50,718 nucleotides of DNA, taken from the NCBI RefSeq assembly GCF_000241465.1, contig NZ_JH584235.1, forward strand, positions 2,323,134-2,373,851, given 5' to 3'. The translations under genes and the position numbers were made by a program. This document shows, piece after piece, positions 8,751 through 17,161 of this stretch. Each line of letters begins with the position of its first letter. The stretch's first letter is position 1. Source of the stretch: Sphingomonas echinoides ATCC 14820. GTDB lineage: Bacteria > Pseudomonadota > Alphaproteobacteria > Sphingomonadales > Sphingomonadaceae. Below the pieces are notes generated by a model, which saw only the letters and a list, made by a program, of their open reading frames with translations, searched no databases and was not told the origin of the DNA.

Positions 8751-8860
8751 TCAGGTGGCGATTCTCGCTATTTGCTCAGGGAACCCTAGCTAACACGCCT
8801 TCATCGTTCGGGCAGCAGTTACGGGACAGGCCCCTCCTTCAGCCAAGTAATTGTCAGCAA

Positions 8861-8895
8861 TGACACTTTACCCAGCGTTTTCGGGTAAAGTGTCA
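8861..8895. repeat. 13-bp perfect inverted repeat, IS-end-like or terminator
   Basis: TGACACTTTACCC at 8861-8873 is mirrored perfectly by GGGTAAAGTGTCA at 8883-8895 with a 9-base loop. It lies between the end of the transfer operon (8912) and the defence operon start (8750). It could terminate tra transcription, though there is no T-run. The outer TTGTCAGCAA before the left arm gives it the look of an insertion-sequence end, so it may be an IS relic. The rest of 8751-8911 holds no gene that I can see. Confidence 0.5.
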
Positions 8896-8911
8896 CGGAT
8901 GGCACTGGGGA

Positions 8912-9562
8912 TCACAGGCTCAATGGTCGCGATAGCATTAGCTGCGTCTTGAGGTTGCCGCCGGGCCTTCGATGCAGATCGATAATGTGGCCACTGCGCG
9001 GCTCGAATGTCATCAGTTCGGCAACCGTCTCGTAAGATGTGTTCGGCCCGAAATATCGCGTGGTTCCATGCCACTTCTGCCCCTCGATCAGCCGCATCAG
9101 GAAAGTGCCGGTCGGAGCGGGGACGGTGATGCGATCATTGCGCGCCACATAGAGTGAGAAGATATGCCGGTTGGTCGCTGGGTCGAATAGCTGCACGACA
9201 GCGTTTGCTTCGCTGGCCTCTACCGTCAGCCTGCTTTCAATATCGGCGCGTCGGATGGTTCTCGCCACCGTCACCGACCCCGTTTCGGGAAACCTCACCG
9301 CCGTGTCGAAGTCGGGCAGCCATCCTTCGCGCTTTATTTCACCGTACATTGGGATCAGGATCGACAGGGCCATGAGCAGGAAGAGCCACTTCTGCCATGG
9401 GTGCGGCACGACGCGCGGACCGGAGCGATACCGACCGTCGAACCAGAGTCCGTGGTGCTCCACCCGCCCGTTCCTGTCGATCCAGGACGCACTGCCCAGC
9501 CGCGCTGCCTCGCGCTCAGCGCGCCGACGATCGCGCATATAGTCCCGATCATCGAGTCCCAT
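8912..9562 (-). CDS. Membrane-anchored conserved protein at the end of the tra operon
   Basis: 216 residues. A basic, charged N-terminus (DRRRAEREAARLG) is followed by one transmembrane segment (WLFLLMALSILIPMY, about 60-76), then a probably extracytoplasmic domain rich in beta strand (TVARTIRRADIESRLTVEAS, VVQLFDPATNRHIFSLYVAR). No enzyme motif was recognised. It overlaps the preceding DUF2726 gene by 14 bases, so it belongs to the transfer operon. A role at the membrane in transfer is possible but unproven. Confidence 0.6.
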   Translation of the reverse strand: MGLDDRDYMRDRRRAEREAARLGSASWIDRNGRVEHHGLWFDGRYRSGPRVVPHPWQKWLFLLMALSILIPMYGEIKREGWLPDFDTAVRFPETGSVTVARTIRRADIESRLTVEASEANAVVQLFDPATNRHIFSLYVARNDRITVPAPTGTFLMRLIEGQKWHGTTRYFGPNTSYETVAELMTFEPRSGHIIDLHRRPGGNLKTQLMLSRPLSL

Positions 9563-10166
9563 TGAAGCGCCCCTCGAGTGGCCATGTGCGCACAGGCATT
9601 GGCAAGCGCGTCACAGCGGGCGCTGCCTTCAGCGCGGCGTCCCGCAAATGCCCTACCGCGGCCTGCGCGGTAGCCATCGTCGCGCGGTCTGACGCAGGAA
9701 TGCGGATCGTCTGATACCCCGCCTGGGTCGTCAGCGCCTCACGCTGCCGATTTTCGTCAGGTTCGGCGAAGCGCTCGTCCATCTCTATCAAAGCGACGAT
9801 CGAACTCGAGGTGGGATCGACAACGACGAAGTCGACAATCCTCCAAAGGAATGCGCCGCCATCCGTCCCGCGCTGCCACGGGCCCAGGCGACCACCCGGC
9901 GCGAGAAGCGCACCCATCGAGACTTGGGCATGGATCCGATACATCGGCAGGACCCGCTCGAGAGCGGAGAGCATCGCGTGCTTCCGGTTTGTCAGAAAGG
10001 GCTTCGCTACCGGCGCCGGCACCGGCACCGGTAAAGGCCTATCCCTCATGCCTTGGCGGATGCGTGGCGCGATCCATATCGCCAAACAGAGCACGATCAG
10101 CGCGCCCATGGCGAGCAATAGGTTGCCGATCGGTTGTTGGCCGAGCCGGCCGAAATACTCTGACAT
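9549..10166 (-). CDS. DUF2726 domain protein with N-terminal membrane anchor
   Basis: 205 residues from the ATG at 10166, which has GGGAGAGG upstream; a longer open frame to 10637 is only antisense to the relaxase. One transmembrane helix (LLLAMGALIVLCLAIWI, about 15-32) is followed by a Pro/Val-rich linker and a DUF2726 domain: FLTNRKHAMLSALERVLP, YRIHAQVSMGALL, IVDFVVVDP, VALIEMDERF, GYQTIRIPA. DUF2726 resembles PD-(D/E)XK nuclease cores (VDFVV... VALIEMD) and is common in plasmid and topoisomerase-like proteins. It lies in the tra operon after the relaxase. Whether it cuts DNA is not known. Confidence 0.75.
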   Translation of the reverse strand: MSEYFGRLGQQPIGNLLLAMGALIVLCLAIWIAPRIRQGMRDRPLPVPVPAPVAKPFLTNRKHAMLSALERVLPMYRIHAQVSMGALLAPGGRLGPWQRGTDGGAFLWRIVDFVVVDPTSSSIVALIEMDERFAEPDENRQREALTTQAGYQTIRIPASDRATMATAQAAVGHLRDAALKAAPAVTRLPMPVRTWPLEGRFNGTR

Positions 10167-10218
10167 TGAACCTCTCCCGGTTAGGGCACGAGGCTCGCGC
10201 CCCATGCCGGAGCGCCTT

Positions 10219-10419
10219 TCAATTCCAGCCGTCGCGACGGCCCTCGTTGCTGTCTTTGAGGCTACGGCCGTCGATCGCTGAGCGGCGAATCTCGAGCTCA
10301 ACCTGGTCGCCCTTGCGACGGGTGCGGAAATCGGCGTCGTTGAGGCCGTTGCGCCGTGCATAATCCTCGGCCGCTTTTTCGCTGCCGAACTTGCCGCCCT
10401 CGTCAAAATCCCATGCCAT
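10219..10419 (-). CDS. Small conserved tra-operon protein
   Basis: 66 residues from the ATG at 10419, chosen because AAGGAGA lies seven bases upstream. The sequence MAWDFDEGGKFGSEKAAEDY begins a small charged protein with alternating strand and helix (DADFRTRRKGDQVELEIRR). It lies 45 bp after the relaxase gene on the same strand. No family is recognised with certainty; it resembles short accessory proteins that accompany MOBF relaxases. Confidence 0.65.
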   Translation of the reverse strand: MAWDFDEGGKFGSEKAAEDYARRNGLNDADFRTRRKGDQVELEIRRSAIDGRSLKDSNEGRRDGWN

Positions 10420-10464
10420 GTTTCGTCTCCTTGGTTGGACCGGCACCGCGCCGGCGGTTCACTC

Positions 10465-13400
10465 TCACAAATCGAGGCCCAGGCTGCGTTCGGGCAGCGG
10501 TGGAAGAAGGTCGCCCTTGTCGGGTTTGAGGTCGGGCGGCGCCTTGAGGTCACTCGCCTTGGTCGCTGCGGCCGCCGGCGCGATCGGTCCGTCCGGAACC
10601 GGTGGCAGGTCAGCGAGCATATCGGGGTGATCGGCAAAGTTGATGCCGTCGATCGGACCTGGATCGAACTTCACCGGCGGCGGCGATCCCTTTTTGCCGT
10701 CAATGTCGAGGCGGCCGACCGTCTCGAGGGCTGAGGTCTTGTTGCCGGGGTTCAGATCGAGCTGGCGCTCCAGCTTTTCCCGGTTGTCCACCACCATCGT
10801 CAGCTCGTCGCGGACGCGGGTCACGCCGACATTGAACAGGCGCTGGTTGGACAGATTGCGCTCATGACTGTCCATGACCGTGATGGCTTTGTCGGTCGTG
10901 ATGCCCTGCGCCATGTGCATGTTGAGCGCGTAGGCAAGGTCGAGACGCGACAGCATCGGATCGCCCAGATCCAGGGTCAGCCGCTGCTGCCCGGCGGTCT
11001 CGACGGTCACGCCATTGGCATCGACCGTCAGCACGCGCGCCAAGGCGGCGTTGTGGAGGTCGCGGGGCTTGTCGTTGGCGGTCCAGCGGACGCGGTCGCC
11101 CTCCCGGACATGGAGGTCTTTCTTATGGGTGAGCTCGAGTCTGTCGCGTTTTTCGGTGGGCGATAGCTTCTGCGGATCGAAGCGGATCTTCCGGCGGCCG
11201 TCGCTGAGCTCGACTTTGCCGTTCGGCATTACGCGCGTGACGTCGTACCGCCCCTTCTCGAGGCCGATGTCCTGCGCGCCGCCGCGGCCGACATCGAGCG
11301 TCTGGCCGGGCTGGTAAGTCGACGCGTAGCGCAGCTCCTCGCGAGTCAGATTGACGCGCTCATAGACGGTGAGGTGGATCCCCTCCCCTCGCACAGTCCC
11401 CTCTGCCGCCAAGCCGTCCTGGATGCGTTGATTGATGATCGCGCGAGATTCCCGGCCGGACGCGAAGACCGCAGTCGCCTCGCGGTCACCTCCCGGCAAA
11501 GCGAGCCACATATCGGCGGCTGTTTCTGGCGCGCTGGCACTCTCATGGACGTTGTCGCCCAGCACTTTCATCGCCTCGCCTGCCTTGCCGACATTGGCGA
11601 GAGCCGCGACGGTCCGCAGCATATCGGTACGCTGGCGGATATTCTCGTCCATCCGCGCCATGGTCCCGCCGGCCGCTTGGATCATCGCAAAGGATTTGCC
11701 GGCGTCGATCGAGGAGAGCTGCTGGCGATCGCCGACCAGCACGAGTTTATCGACGCCGAGCGCCTCGGTAATCCGGTGCAGCTTGAGCATATCGTCGCTC
11801 GAGACCATCGACGTTTCATCGACCACAAGCATGGCCCCTGCGAACTTCGCCTGCGCAGCCTCGAACCTCGGCGTGTCGCGCTCGGTCACGAACCGCTCGT
11901 TGGCGAGCACGAAGGAAGCGATCGTCTGGCTCTTGATGCCGGCGCCTTCCGAAAGGTCGGCCACCATCTTGTTCTGGAATGCGAGGCCGAGGATTTGTCC
12001 CCCTTCGCTTGCCGCGACGCGCGCGACGGCCTGCAACATGGTAGACTTGCCCGCGCCGGCGACGCCCTGGACGGTGACCGTGCGATCGTCTGACGACAGG
12101 ATCAGCGTGGCTGCCGCCAGTTGGCCTGCATTGAGCGGGCGGTCAGCGGCCGCCTGTAGCCGTGTGGGCGCATCGGCGGCCGGTACGATCGGTGCGGCCC
12201 TTCCTGCCCCTACTTCGACTGCCTTCAGGATGCTCTCTTCAGTGCGTAGCGCTTCCTGGGTGGTGACCATGCTCACGCCTTTGTCGCCGGCACGGGCGAC
12301 GCCGGGGATAAGCTGTCGGTTCTCGACCAACTGGCCGATGCGCTGTTCGACCGTGTCGATCGTCACGCCCTTCAATCCGAGATCGAGCGCGGTCTTCGCC
12401 AGGAGGTGGACGTTGAACGCCGCCTCGCGTTCGGAAAGGATCCGGACGGCGGAGGCGACGGCGAGCTGCGAGCGGGCGGTCGCGGGGGATTGGGTGACGC
12501 GTGCAAGGCCTGAATCAACCAGCGGATCGTGCGGGCGAAGGAAACCACCGACCAGGTCGCGCGCGCCGGCTATTGCCTCGCCGACCGCGCGGAACCCGCG
12601 ATCGAGCCGGCTGTCGACGGCGCTCAGACCTGAGCGTGCCTCGGCCGACGCGAGCAGGCCCCTGCCGTCGAAGCCGAGCGCCGCAGCCTTGTCGATCCAG
12701 CCTTTCAGCAGGCCGTCGCGGTCATCGACATTGAGCTTGGGATCACGGGTGTTGGTGGTGATCCCGTCACGGCCCTTGGCCGAGACGATGCCGAGTTCCG
12801 CCGCCTTTTCCAGGATCGCCTCGCGGCGCTGGCTGAAGGCGTCGATCACCGCCTTGGGCACGCCCGCTATCTCGAACGTGCCGTGCTTACCCTTGAGCTC
12901 TACGCTGTAGCCAAGCTTCTCGAGGCCGGCCCTCAGATAGGCGTGGTAGACGGCGCCGATCGTCGTGTTGCTGCTCCAGATCTTGTCGGCGTGGAGCGCC
13001 TGCCATTTGCCGTCTGGCATCTGCGTCAGATTGGCGACGACGGCATGGACATGGGCCTGCGGGTCGAGCGCGCGGCTCGTGTCGTGCTGGAACAGCGCAT
13101 AGACCAGATTGCCGGTCTGGACCGGGACCTTGCGGCCCTCCACATCCTTGCGACCTTCAGCGAGATTCTTCTCGACCCAGGCCATGGTCTTCTGAACGGC
13201 AGCCATGTTGGCCGAGAGCACGCGTTTGTCGCCGGCGACATAGGCCATGAGTGACACCGACTTAGGCGCCGAGAAGGTGAGATCGACGCCGTTGCGGCGG
13301 TTTTCCACTTGGGCGACGCCCTCGCCTGACGGCAGCGTCCCGCCCAGGATTTCCTCGAAGGCCTGTTTCGAAACCTCGCCTTCGAGGCCGAGAGCCCCGG

Positions 13401-13527
13401 CCCCTTCCCCGCCCCAAGCGCTCTGCTCGGCCGAGCCGTCGGCGGTGTAGTAATTGTCCTTGAAGTCGTCCTTCGCGAAATAGTTCGCCGCACCCGAGGC
13501 GGAGCGGACCGAGGCGACCGAGAGCAC
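10465..13527 (-). CDS. traA: MOBF conjugative relaxase-helicase (TraA/TrwC type)
   Basis: 1,020 residues. It nicks oriT, stays bound to the 5' end and unwinds the plasmid. The N-terminal TrwC relaxase domain has tyrosines Y16, Y26 and Y27 and the three-histidine metal site H148...H159, H161 (DPQAHVHAVVANL). The C-terminal TraI/RecD-like helicase has Walker A GVAGAGKST (488-496), Walker B MLVVDETSM (D570, E571), LVGDRQQLSS and late helicase motifs around YALNMHMAQGIT. It starts at a GTG three bases after the stop of traD, so translation is coupled. Its target oriT is at 16322-16380. Length is normal for TrwC-like proteins. Confidence 0.95.
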   Translation of the reverse strand: MLSVASVRSASGAANYFAKDDFKDNYYTADGSAEQSAWGGEGAGALGLEGEVSKQAFEEILGGTLPSGEGVAQVENRRNGVDLTFSAPKSVSLMAYVAGDKRVLSANMAAVQKTMAWVEKNLAEGRKDVEGRKVPVQTGNLVYALFQHDTSRALDPQAHVHAVVANLTQMPDGKWQALHADKIWSSNTTIGAVYHAYLRAGLEKLGYSVELKGKHGTFEIAGVPKAVIDAFSQRREAILEKAAELGIVSAKGRDGITTNTRDPKLNVDDRDGLLKGWIDKAAALGFDGRGLLASAEARSGLSAVDSRLDRGFRAVGEAIAGARDLVGGFLRPHDPLVDSGLARVTQSPATARSQLAVASAVRILSEREAAFNVHLLAKTALDLGLKGVTIDTVEQRIGQLVENRQLIPGVARAGDKGVSMVTTQEALRTEESILKAVEVGAGRAAPIVPAADAPTRLQAAADRPLNAGQLAAATLILSSDDRTVTVQGVAGAGKSTMLQAVARVAASEGGQILGLAFQNKMVADLSEGAGIKSQTIASFVLANERFVTERDTPRFEAAQAKFAGAMLVVDETSMVSSDDMLKLHRITEALGVDKLVLVGDRQQLSSIDAGKSFAMIQAAGGTMARMDENIRQRTDMLRTVAALANVGKAGEAMKVLGDNVHESASAPETAADMWLALPGGDREATAVFASGRESRAIINQRIQDGLAAEGTVRGEGIHLTVYERVNLTREELRYASTYQPGQTLDVGRGGAQDIGLEKGRYDVTRVMPNGKVELSDGRRKIRFDPQKLSPTEKRDRLELTHKKDLHVREGDRVRWTANDKPRDLHNAALARVLTVDANGVTVETAGQQRLTLDLGDPMLSRLDLAYALNMHMAQGITTDKAITVMDSHERNLSNQRLFNVGVTRVRDELTMVVDNREKLERQLDLNPGNKTSALETVGRLDIDGKKGSPPPVKFDPGPIDGINFADHPDMLADLPPVPDGPIAPAAAATKASDLKAPPDLKPDKGDLLPPLPERSLGLDL

Positions 13528-13530
13528 GCC

Positions 13531-15843
13531 CTAGATCCCCATGTCCATGCCATCGGAATCCCGTCCGCTGGCAAAGCCTTCCCTCAGCTCGACCAGGGTT
13601 TGATCCTCGACCTGCGTCCCGCGCGGTTGCGCGTCGCGACCGTCGCGGCGCTCCTCGCTGGTGCGGGTGCCGGCGGTCTGGTCCTCGGGCTTGTCGCGCG
13701 CCGCCTGCGCCTTGTCGGCCGCATGGATTGCAGGCGCCGTCTGCTCGTTCCGATCGTCGCTGCGCTGCGCCGCGCGCATCGTTTCGGCATTCTCCTCCTC
13801 GGTCGGGGTGCTGAGGATCCGCGCTGCCATCTCCTTTGCGAGATTGGTCGCCTCGACGACCTCCTCGACGATCTGGACGGCGCCATCACGCCCGCCCGCC
13901 TCGCCTCCCGCGCCGTCCTCTTCGGCGAACACTTCCTCTCCGCGCCTCGACCGCACCGGGCTCATGGTGGGCCGCGCGATGAAGCCCTGGGCGACCTGGG
14001 GATAGTCTTGCCATTCGAGCAGAATGCGGGCCGCCGGAAAGCCGTCGGGGAACTTCACGAAGCCATGCATCGAGGGCAGGTTGGTGATGTCGTCGGCGAT
14101 GACGAGCGGTTCGACCTGCTTGCGCGGGGTCAGGGTCGAGGCGTCGCGATTGTTGTTATAACCATAGCTGTAGGCCTCATCCATCTGGCGCACCTCGCGG
14201 TTGCCGATGTAGCGCGCGCACTGCTCGGCCGTGTCGAGATCGGCGGTAGCCAGGATGAGCTTTGAGCGGGCGAGCGAGGCAAGGTTGCGAGCGCCCTGTT
14301 CGCCATAAACCTCGACCAGTTTTTCGAAGCTGTGGATGCCCAGGATCATGGCGCCGCCGAACGCGCGCGCGGTCTGGAGGCCATTCTCGATCGCGGGCAA
14401 TTTGTGGAGCGCGCCGAGCTCGTCGAACATGAACCACATGCGCAAGGAGCGGGTGCGCGGCATGGTCATGAGCCGGTTGATGCACAGGTCCATCCAGAGC
14501 GTCAGGAGCGCCCGGTTCATCGCCAGATCGACATAGTTTGAGGTGATGAAGAGAATCGCGCCGGGCTGCTTGTCGCCGGTGATCCAGTCGCGGATCGAGA
14601 ACTGTTCCCCTTCGTCGGGCAGGAAGCGCAGTACCTGCGCATTTGTGTTGAAGACGGCACGGATCGATTCCGCCATGCGGGCGGCTTCCGGGGCGGTCAG
14701 CGGGTCGGCGATGGTGTTAGCGAGGAAACGGTGAACGCGCTTCAGATCGGCCGTCATCAGGTTTTCGCTGAGCGCCAGATTGGTGGTCTGGCCGCGCTCC
14801 TGGAGGCGGACGCACATTTCGATGAACAGCGTGCGCGCCGCCAGCGCCCAGAAGGGCTCCGAGGATCCACCGTCCGACGGGATCAGGGCTGCGGCGGCGG
14901 CTGTGAATTCGCTGTGCGTGCGGCAATCGTTGAAGATTGACCAGGCCGGGCAGCGTTGGTCCATCGGATTGAGGATCGTATCGCGCTCCGGATCGTAGAA
15001 GGCTTCGACATAGGCGCCGGTCAGGTCGAAGATGACGGCGTTGTCCTGACGCTCGCGCATCTGCGCCACGAGGCTGCGAAGCTCGGTAGTCTTGCCCGAT
15101 CCGGTCGTGCCGATGAGCATCGTATGCGACTGCTCCATGCGGTGCGGATAGGGGACGCCGGCGAGCGAATAAGGGTGATGGATGCCGCCGGCTTTTCGCT
15201 CGGCGAAGGGCAGCCGAAGCACGGCCGAAGGGCTTAGCCGCGGGAAGAATTGACGCGCATCTTCCTCGAATTTGGCGGCGTTATGCTGGGCGATTTCGGC
15301 GAAGAGGACATCGCGCTCGACCAGCATCGCGCCGCGTTCGTGGCGTTCCTGGAGGATGGTCTTGCCGCGCCGCCGGGAGATATCGACGAACCAGATCGTG
15401 ATCGGCGCGATGACGAAAACCGAGACGAGGATCGAGCCGATAAACGCGTGGACCGTGGTTGCCCACGCCTTCTGGACGGCGGGGATATAGGGCACGGCCG
15501 GCATGATCGTTTTGTAGATCTCGCCGTTCGGCAGCGTGACGTTGACGCGCTTGTTGGGATTGAGATCGACCCAGTTCCAAAGCGCCGAATAGAGCTTCAT
15601 GCAGACGAGCTGGAATCCATGCTCGTCGAGGCGCAGCGAAAGGATGATGAACCAAGCGGCGAGGAAGGCGAAGAACCAGGCGATGATGGGCAGCTTCGCG
15701 CCCGAAAACCACATCAGCATCTCATGGGTGAGGAGCTGGCTGCCGCGTGTGAAATTGCCTGAGTTGCGCTGAACCCGGCCCCGCGCGGAATGATGGGTCA
15801 GCGGGATGTTCTTCCCGTTCGAGCGGATGTCCTCACGCGCCAT
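13531..15843 (-). CDS. traD: Type IV coupling protein, TraD/TrwB family
   Basis: 770 residues. This hexameric membrane ATPase links the relaxosome to the type IV secretion channel. Two N-terminal transmembrane segments (about 51-70 and 133-153) flank a periplasmic loop. Walker A is GTTGSGKT (245-252) and NAVIFDLTGAY follows as Walker B-like; MWFMFDELGALHKLP is the conserved second acidic motif. The last 130 residues are charged and low-complexity, as is usual for the part that contacts the relaxosome. Its start overlaps the RHH gene by 11 bp and it is followed at once by the relaxase. Confidence 0.93.
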   Translation of the reverse strand: MAREDIRSNGKNIPLTHHSARGRVQRNSGNFTRGSQLLTHEMLMWFSGAKLPIIAWFFAFLAAWFIILSLRLDEHGFQLVCMKLYSALWNWVDLNPNKRVNVTLPNGEIYKTIMPAVPYIPAVQKAWATTVHAFIGSILVSVFVIAPITIWFVDISRRRGKTILQERHERGAMLVERDVLFAEIAQHNAAKFEEDARQFFPRLSPSAVLRLPFAERKAGGIHHPYSLAGVPYPHRMEQSHTMLIGTTGSGKTTELRSLVAQMRERQDNAVIFDLTGAYVEAFYDPERDTILNPMDQRCPAWSIFNDCRTHSEFTAAAAALIPSDGGSSEPFWALAARTLFIEMCVRLQERGQTTNLALSENLMTADLKRVHRFLANTIADPLTAPEAARMAESIRAVFNTNAQVLRFLPDEGEQFSIRDWITGDKQPGAILFITSNYVDLAMNRALLTLWMDLCINRLMTMPRTRSLRMWFMFDELGALHKLPAIENGLQTARAFGGAMILGIHSFEKLVEVYGEQGARNLASLARSKLILATADLDTAEQCARYIGNREVRQMDEAYSYGYNNNRDASTLTPRKQVEPLVIADDITNLPSMHGFVKFPDGFPAARILLEWQDYPQVAQGFIARPTMSPVRSRRGEEVFAEEDGAGGEAGGRDGAVQIVEEVVEATNLAKEMAARILSTPTEEENAETMRAAQRSDDRNEQTAPAIHAADKAQAARDKPEDQTAGTRTSEERRDGRDAQPRGTQVEDQTLVELREGFASGRDSDGMDMGI

Positions 15844-16123
15844 GATATTGAACCAGGCGCTTGTCGGTTTCGGCGACGAGCCGTTCGCGAAGCTCGGGAT
15901 ATTGCTCGCGGATGATGATGTCCAAGGCGAGCTGCTGGAACTCGCTGATGCGGGCGAGACGGCGGTGGCTGGCGGTCAGCAGATCGGACGAGGAAAGGAA
16001 GACGTCGAGCGCCGACCGGATGATGTCGGCGACGCTGAGCTTGCGCTCCGCAGCTATGGTGCTCAGCCGATCCCACTGGGTCCGCTCGAGCCGCACATTA
16101 TAGTGCCGGTAACTGGTAGCCAA
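15833..16123 (-). CDS. Ribbon-helix-helix relaxosome accessory protein (TrwA/TraY-like)
   Basis: 96 residues from a TTG at 16123. The upstream TTG at 16129 touches the AGGAGG ribosome site directly, so the one six bases away is more likely. SYRHYNVRLERTQWDRLSTI gives the strand of an RHH domain and KLSVADIIRSALDVFLSS the helices. It occupies the trwA position, first in an RHH-T4CP-relaxase operon next to oriT. It probably binds oriT, helps the relaxase and represses its own promoter through the ACTAC/GTAGT palindromes at 16224-16300. Confidence 0.8.
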   Translation of the reverse strand: MATSYRHYNVRLERTQWDRLSTIAAERKLSVADIIRSALDVFLSSSDLLTASHRRLARISEFQQLALDIIIREQYPELRERLVAETDKRLVQYHGA

Positions 16124-16223
16124 GACCAACCTCCTAGCAGGGAGGCTGGTGGGGACTGAAGAAGGCCTGACTTATAGCCTAGAGGCTGGCACGCGGCAAG
16201 TTGATCGTCGAGCGCCAAACCAT

Positions 16224-16300
16224 CGTAGTCGTCCGTACTACGGCCAAGTGGCGGATTTGCGTGGCTTTTACGCGCCGCAAGAACCGTACTACAATGTAGT
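16224..16300. promoter_or_regulatory. ACTAC/GTAGT operator palindromes upstream of RHH gene
   Basis: CGTAGT at 16224-16229 pairs with ACTACG at 16237-16242 across seven bases. ACTACA at 16288-16293 pairs with TGTAGT at 16295-16300 across one base. The four half-sites share ACTAC. They lie between the predicted nic and the first tra gene, where RHH proteins of this type usually bind. They are the likely target of the protein at 15833-16123. Confidence 0.55.
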
Positions 16301-16321
16301 CGCCTTTCCATCCGCGCTAAA

Positions 16322-16380
16322 CCGTTGCGCAGCAACGGAAATCTTGCACCTTCAGGTGCGTAGGGTGTGCATATCCTCAG
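16322..16380 (+). other. oriT: Origin of transfer (oriT) with predicted nic 16368/16369
   Basis: A hairpin GCACCT-TC-AGGTGC at 16346-16359 is followed at once by GTAGGGTGT then G. From memory, the F nic reads TGCGTGGGGTGT/GG and the R388 site has a GCACC-GGTGC hairpin followed by a nine-base spacer to nic. Both place the nick after T16368 on the plus strand. A second perfect hairpin (CCGTTGC-GCA-GCAACGG) is at 16322-16338. The tra genes lie on the hairpin side and so enter last; sequence to the right is the leading region. Confidence 0.82.
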
Positions 16381-16455
16381 AGACCGATACCCTGTCCCTG
16401 GGCTGTCTGGCGATGTCTGCTGGGGTGCCCGTTACCGGGGCCGGCTGGGGACCGC

Positions 16456-16736
16456 TCCGCCTACGGGCGGAACGTGCATAGCGTCTGCTGCGAAGCAGTC
16501 AGGCTGCGCGATCGGGGACGGGCAAGCGAGCGATGCCCTCCCCCATGCGCGCCGGGACTTTGGTCCCGAAGCGCGCATCAATAGGGGCCACCGGCCCCAT
16601 TGGCCAGGCGAGGATCGTAACCCGGCAGGGCGGAGACAAGGCAAACGCCTTGGCTCCGTGAGCTTTGATCCCGGCGTCCGTCCAGGACGACGGGATCTCT
16701 AGCGAATAGAGCCGTCATCGGGCGATGAGCCCGATG
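16456..16736. repeat. Array of perfect hairpins just inside the leading region
   Basis: Five perfect inverted repeats occur in 280 bp: TCCGCC-TACG-GGCGGA (16456-16471); CTGCT-GCGA-AGCAG (16485-16498); a 14-bp stem with a two-base bulge (16545-16578, ATGCGCGC...GCGCGCAT enclosing CGGGAC-TTTG-GTCCCG); GGGGCC-ACC-GGCCCC (16584-16598); CATCGGGC-GATGA-GCCCGATG (16716-16736). No gene is evident from 16381 to 16829. They could be primase-entry or protein-binding structures on the transferred strand, or terminators. Confidence 0.6.
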
Positions 16737-16829
16737 CGCCCCCACCTTCACCTGCTTCTTCCGGCGCGCTGTAATCGCCGTTATAGTCACGGTGTTCACA
16801 GCCCGATTAGCGTTGAACACGAGGCCCAT

Positions 16830-17048
16830 ATGGCAAAGACACTGGAACAGGAGCGTTTGGCGTTCGAAGAGGATGCGCGTCGGCTGGAAGAGCGGCGCAG
16901 AAGGCTCGAAGAAAAAGAGCGCGAGCAGGCCATTTTGACGGTCGAAAGATCAGGCTTGCTCAAGCTCGAGGCCAAACGGCTGGCGGCCCTCACCGACCGG
17001 ATCAAGACCCTCGGAATCGAGGCAGTCGAGAAGCGGCTGGCAGCCTGA
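16830..17048 (+). CDS. Small coiled-coil protein next to oriT
   Basis: 72 residues from the ATG at 16830, with GAGG seven bases upstream. It is a nearly continuous charged helix (FEEDARRLEERRRRLEEKER) ending in LKLEAKRLAALTDRIKTLG, a predicted coiled coil. It is the first gene to enter a recipient and one of few leading-region genes on the plus strand. It resembles short accessory proteins found beside oriT in related plasmids. Function is unknown; it could bind the relaxosome. Confidence 0.65.
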   Translation: MAKTLEQERLAFEEDARRLEERRRRLEEKEREQAILTVERSGLLKLEAKRLAALTDRIKTLGIEAVEKRLAA

Positions 17049-17058
17049 CCCTGACCCG

Positions 17059-17139
17059 CCGCGCCAATGGCGCGGCACGGACATGGGGGGTTCGATGCCC
17101 CCCATGTCCGTACCTCTCCCAGCAAAAAAAAGGGAGAGG
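17059..17139. terminator. Cluster of three strong hairpins (terminator region)
   Basis: Three perfect inverted repeats follow one another between convergent genes: CCGCGCC-AAT-GGCGCGG (17059-17075), a 14-bp stem ACGGACATGGGGGG with a seven-base loop (17077-17111), and CCTCTCCC...GGGAGAGG with eight A residues in its loop (17113-17139). They probably end transcription from both sides. Confidence 0.6.
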
Positions 17140-17161
17140 CCGGAGCCCCTCCCCTGATCCT

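Noticed and set aside
10167..10637. N-terminal extension of the DUF2726 protein
   Set aside because: The stretch overlaps the small gene at 10219-10419 and the relaxase end and is low-complexity; the ATG at 10166 has a good ribosome site.
11432..12910. 492-codon plus-strand frame inside the relaxase gene
   Set aside because: It is antisense to well-conserved relaxase/helicase motifs; the Ser/Arg/Pro-rich translation is typical of an overlapping shadow frame in GC-rich DNA.
17059..17139. Hairpin cluster as a further copy of the leading-region element
   Set aside because: The three hairpins are separate, short-range stems between convergent genes without the shared blocks or an enclosing stem, so terminators are the simpler reading.
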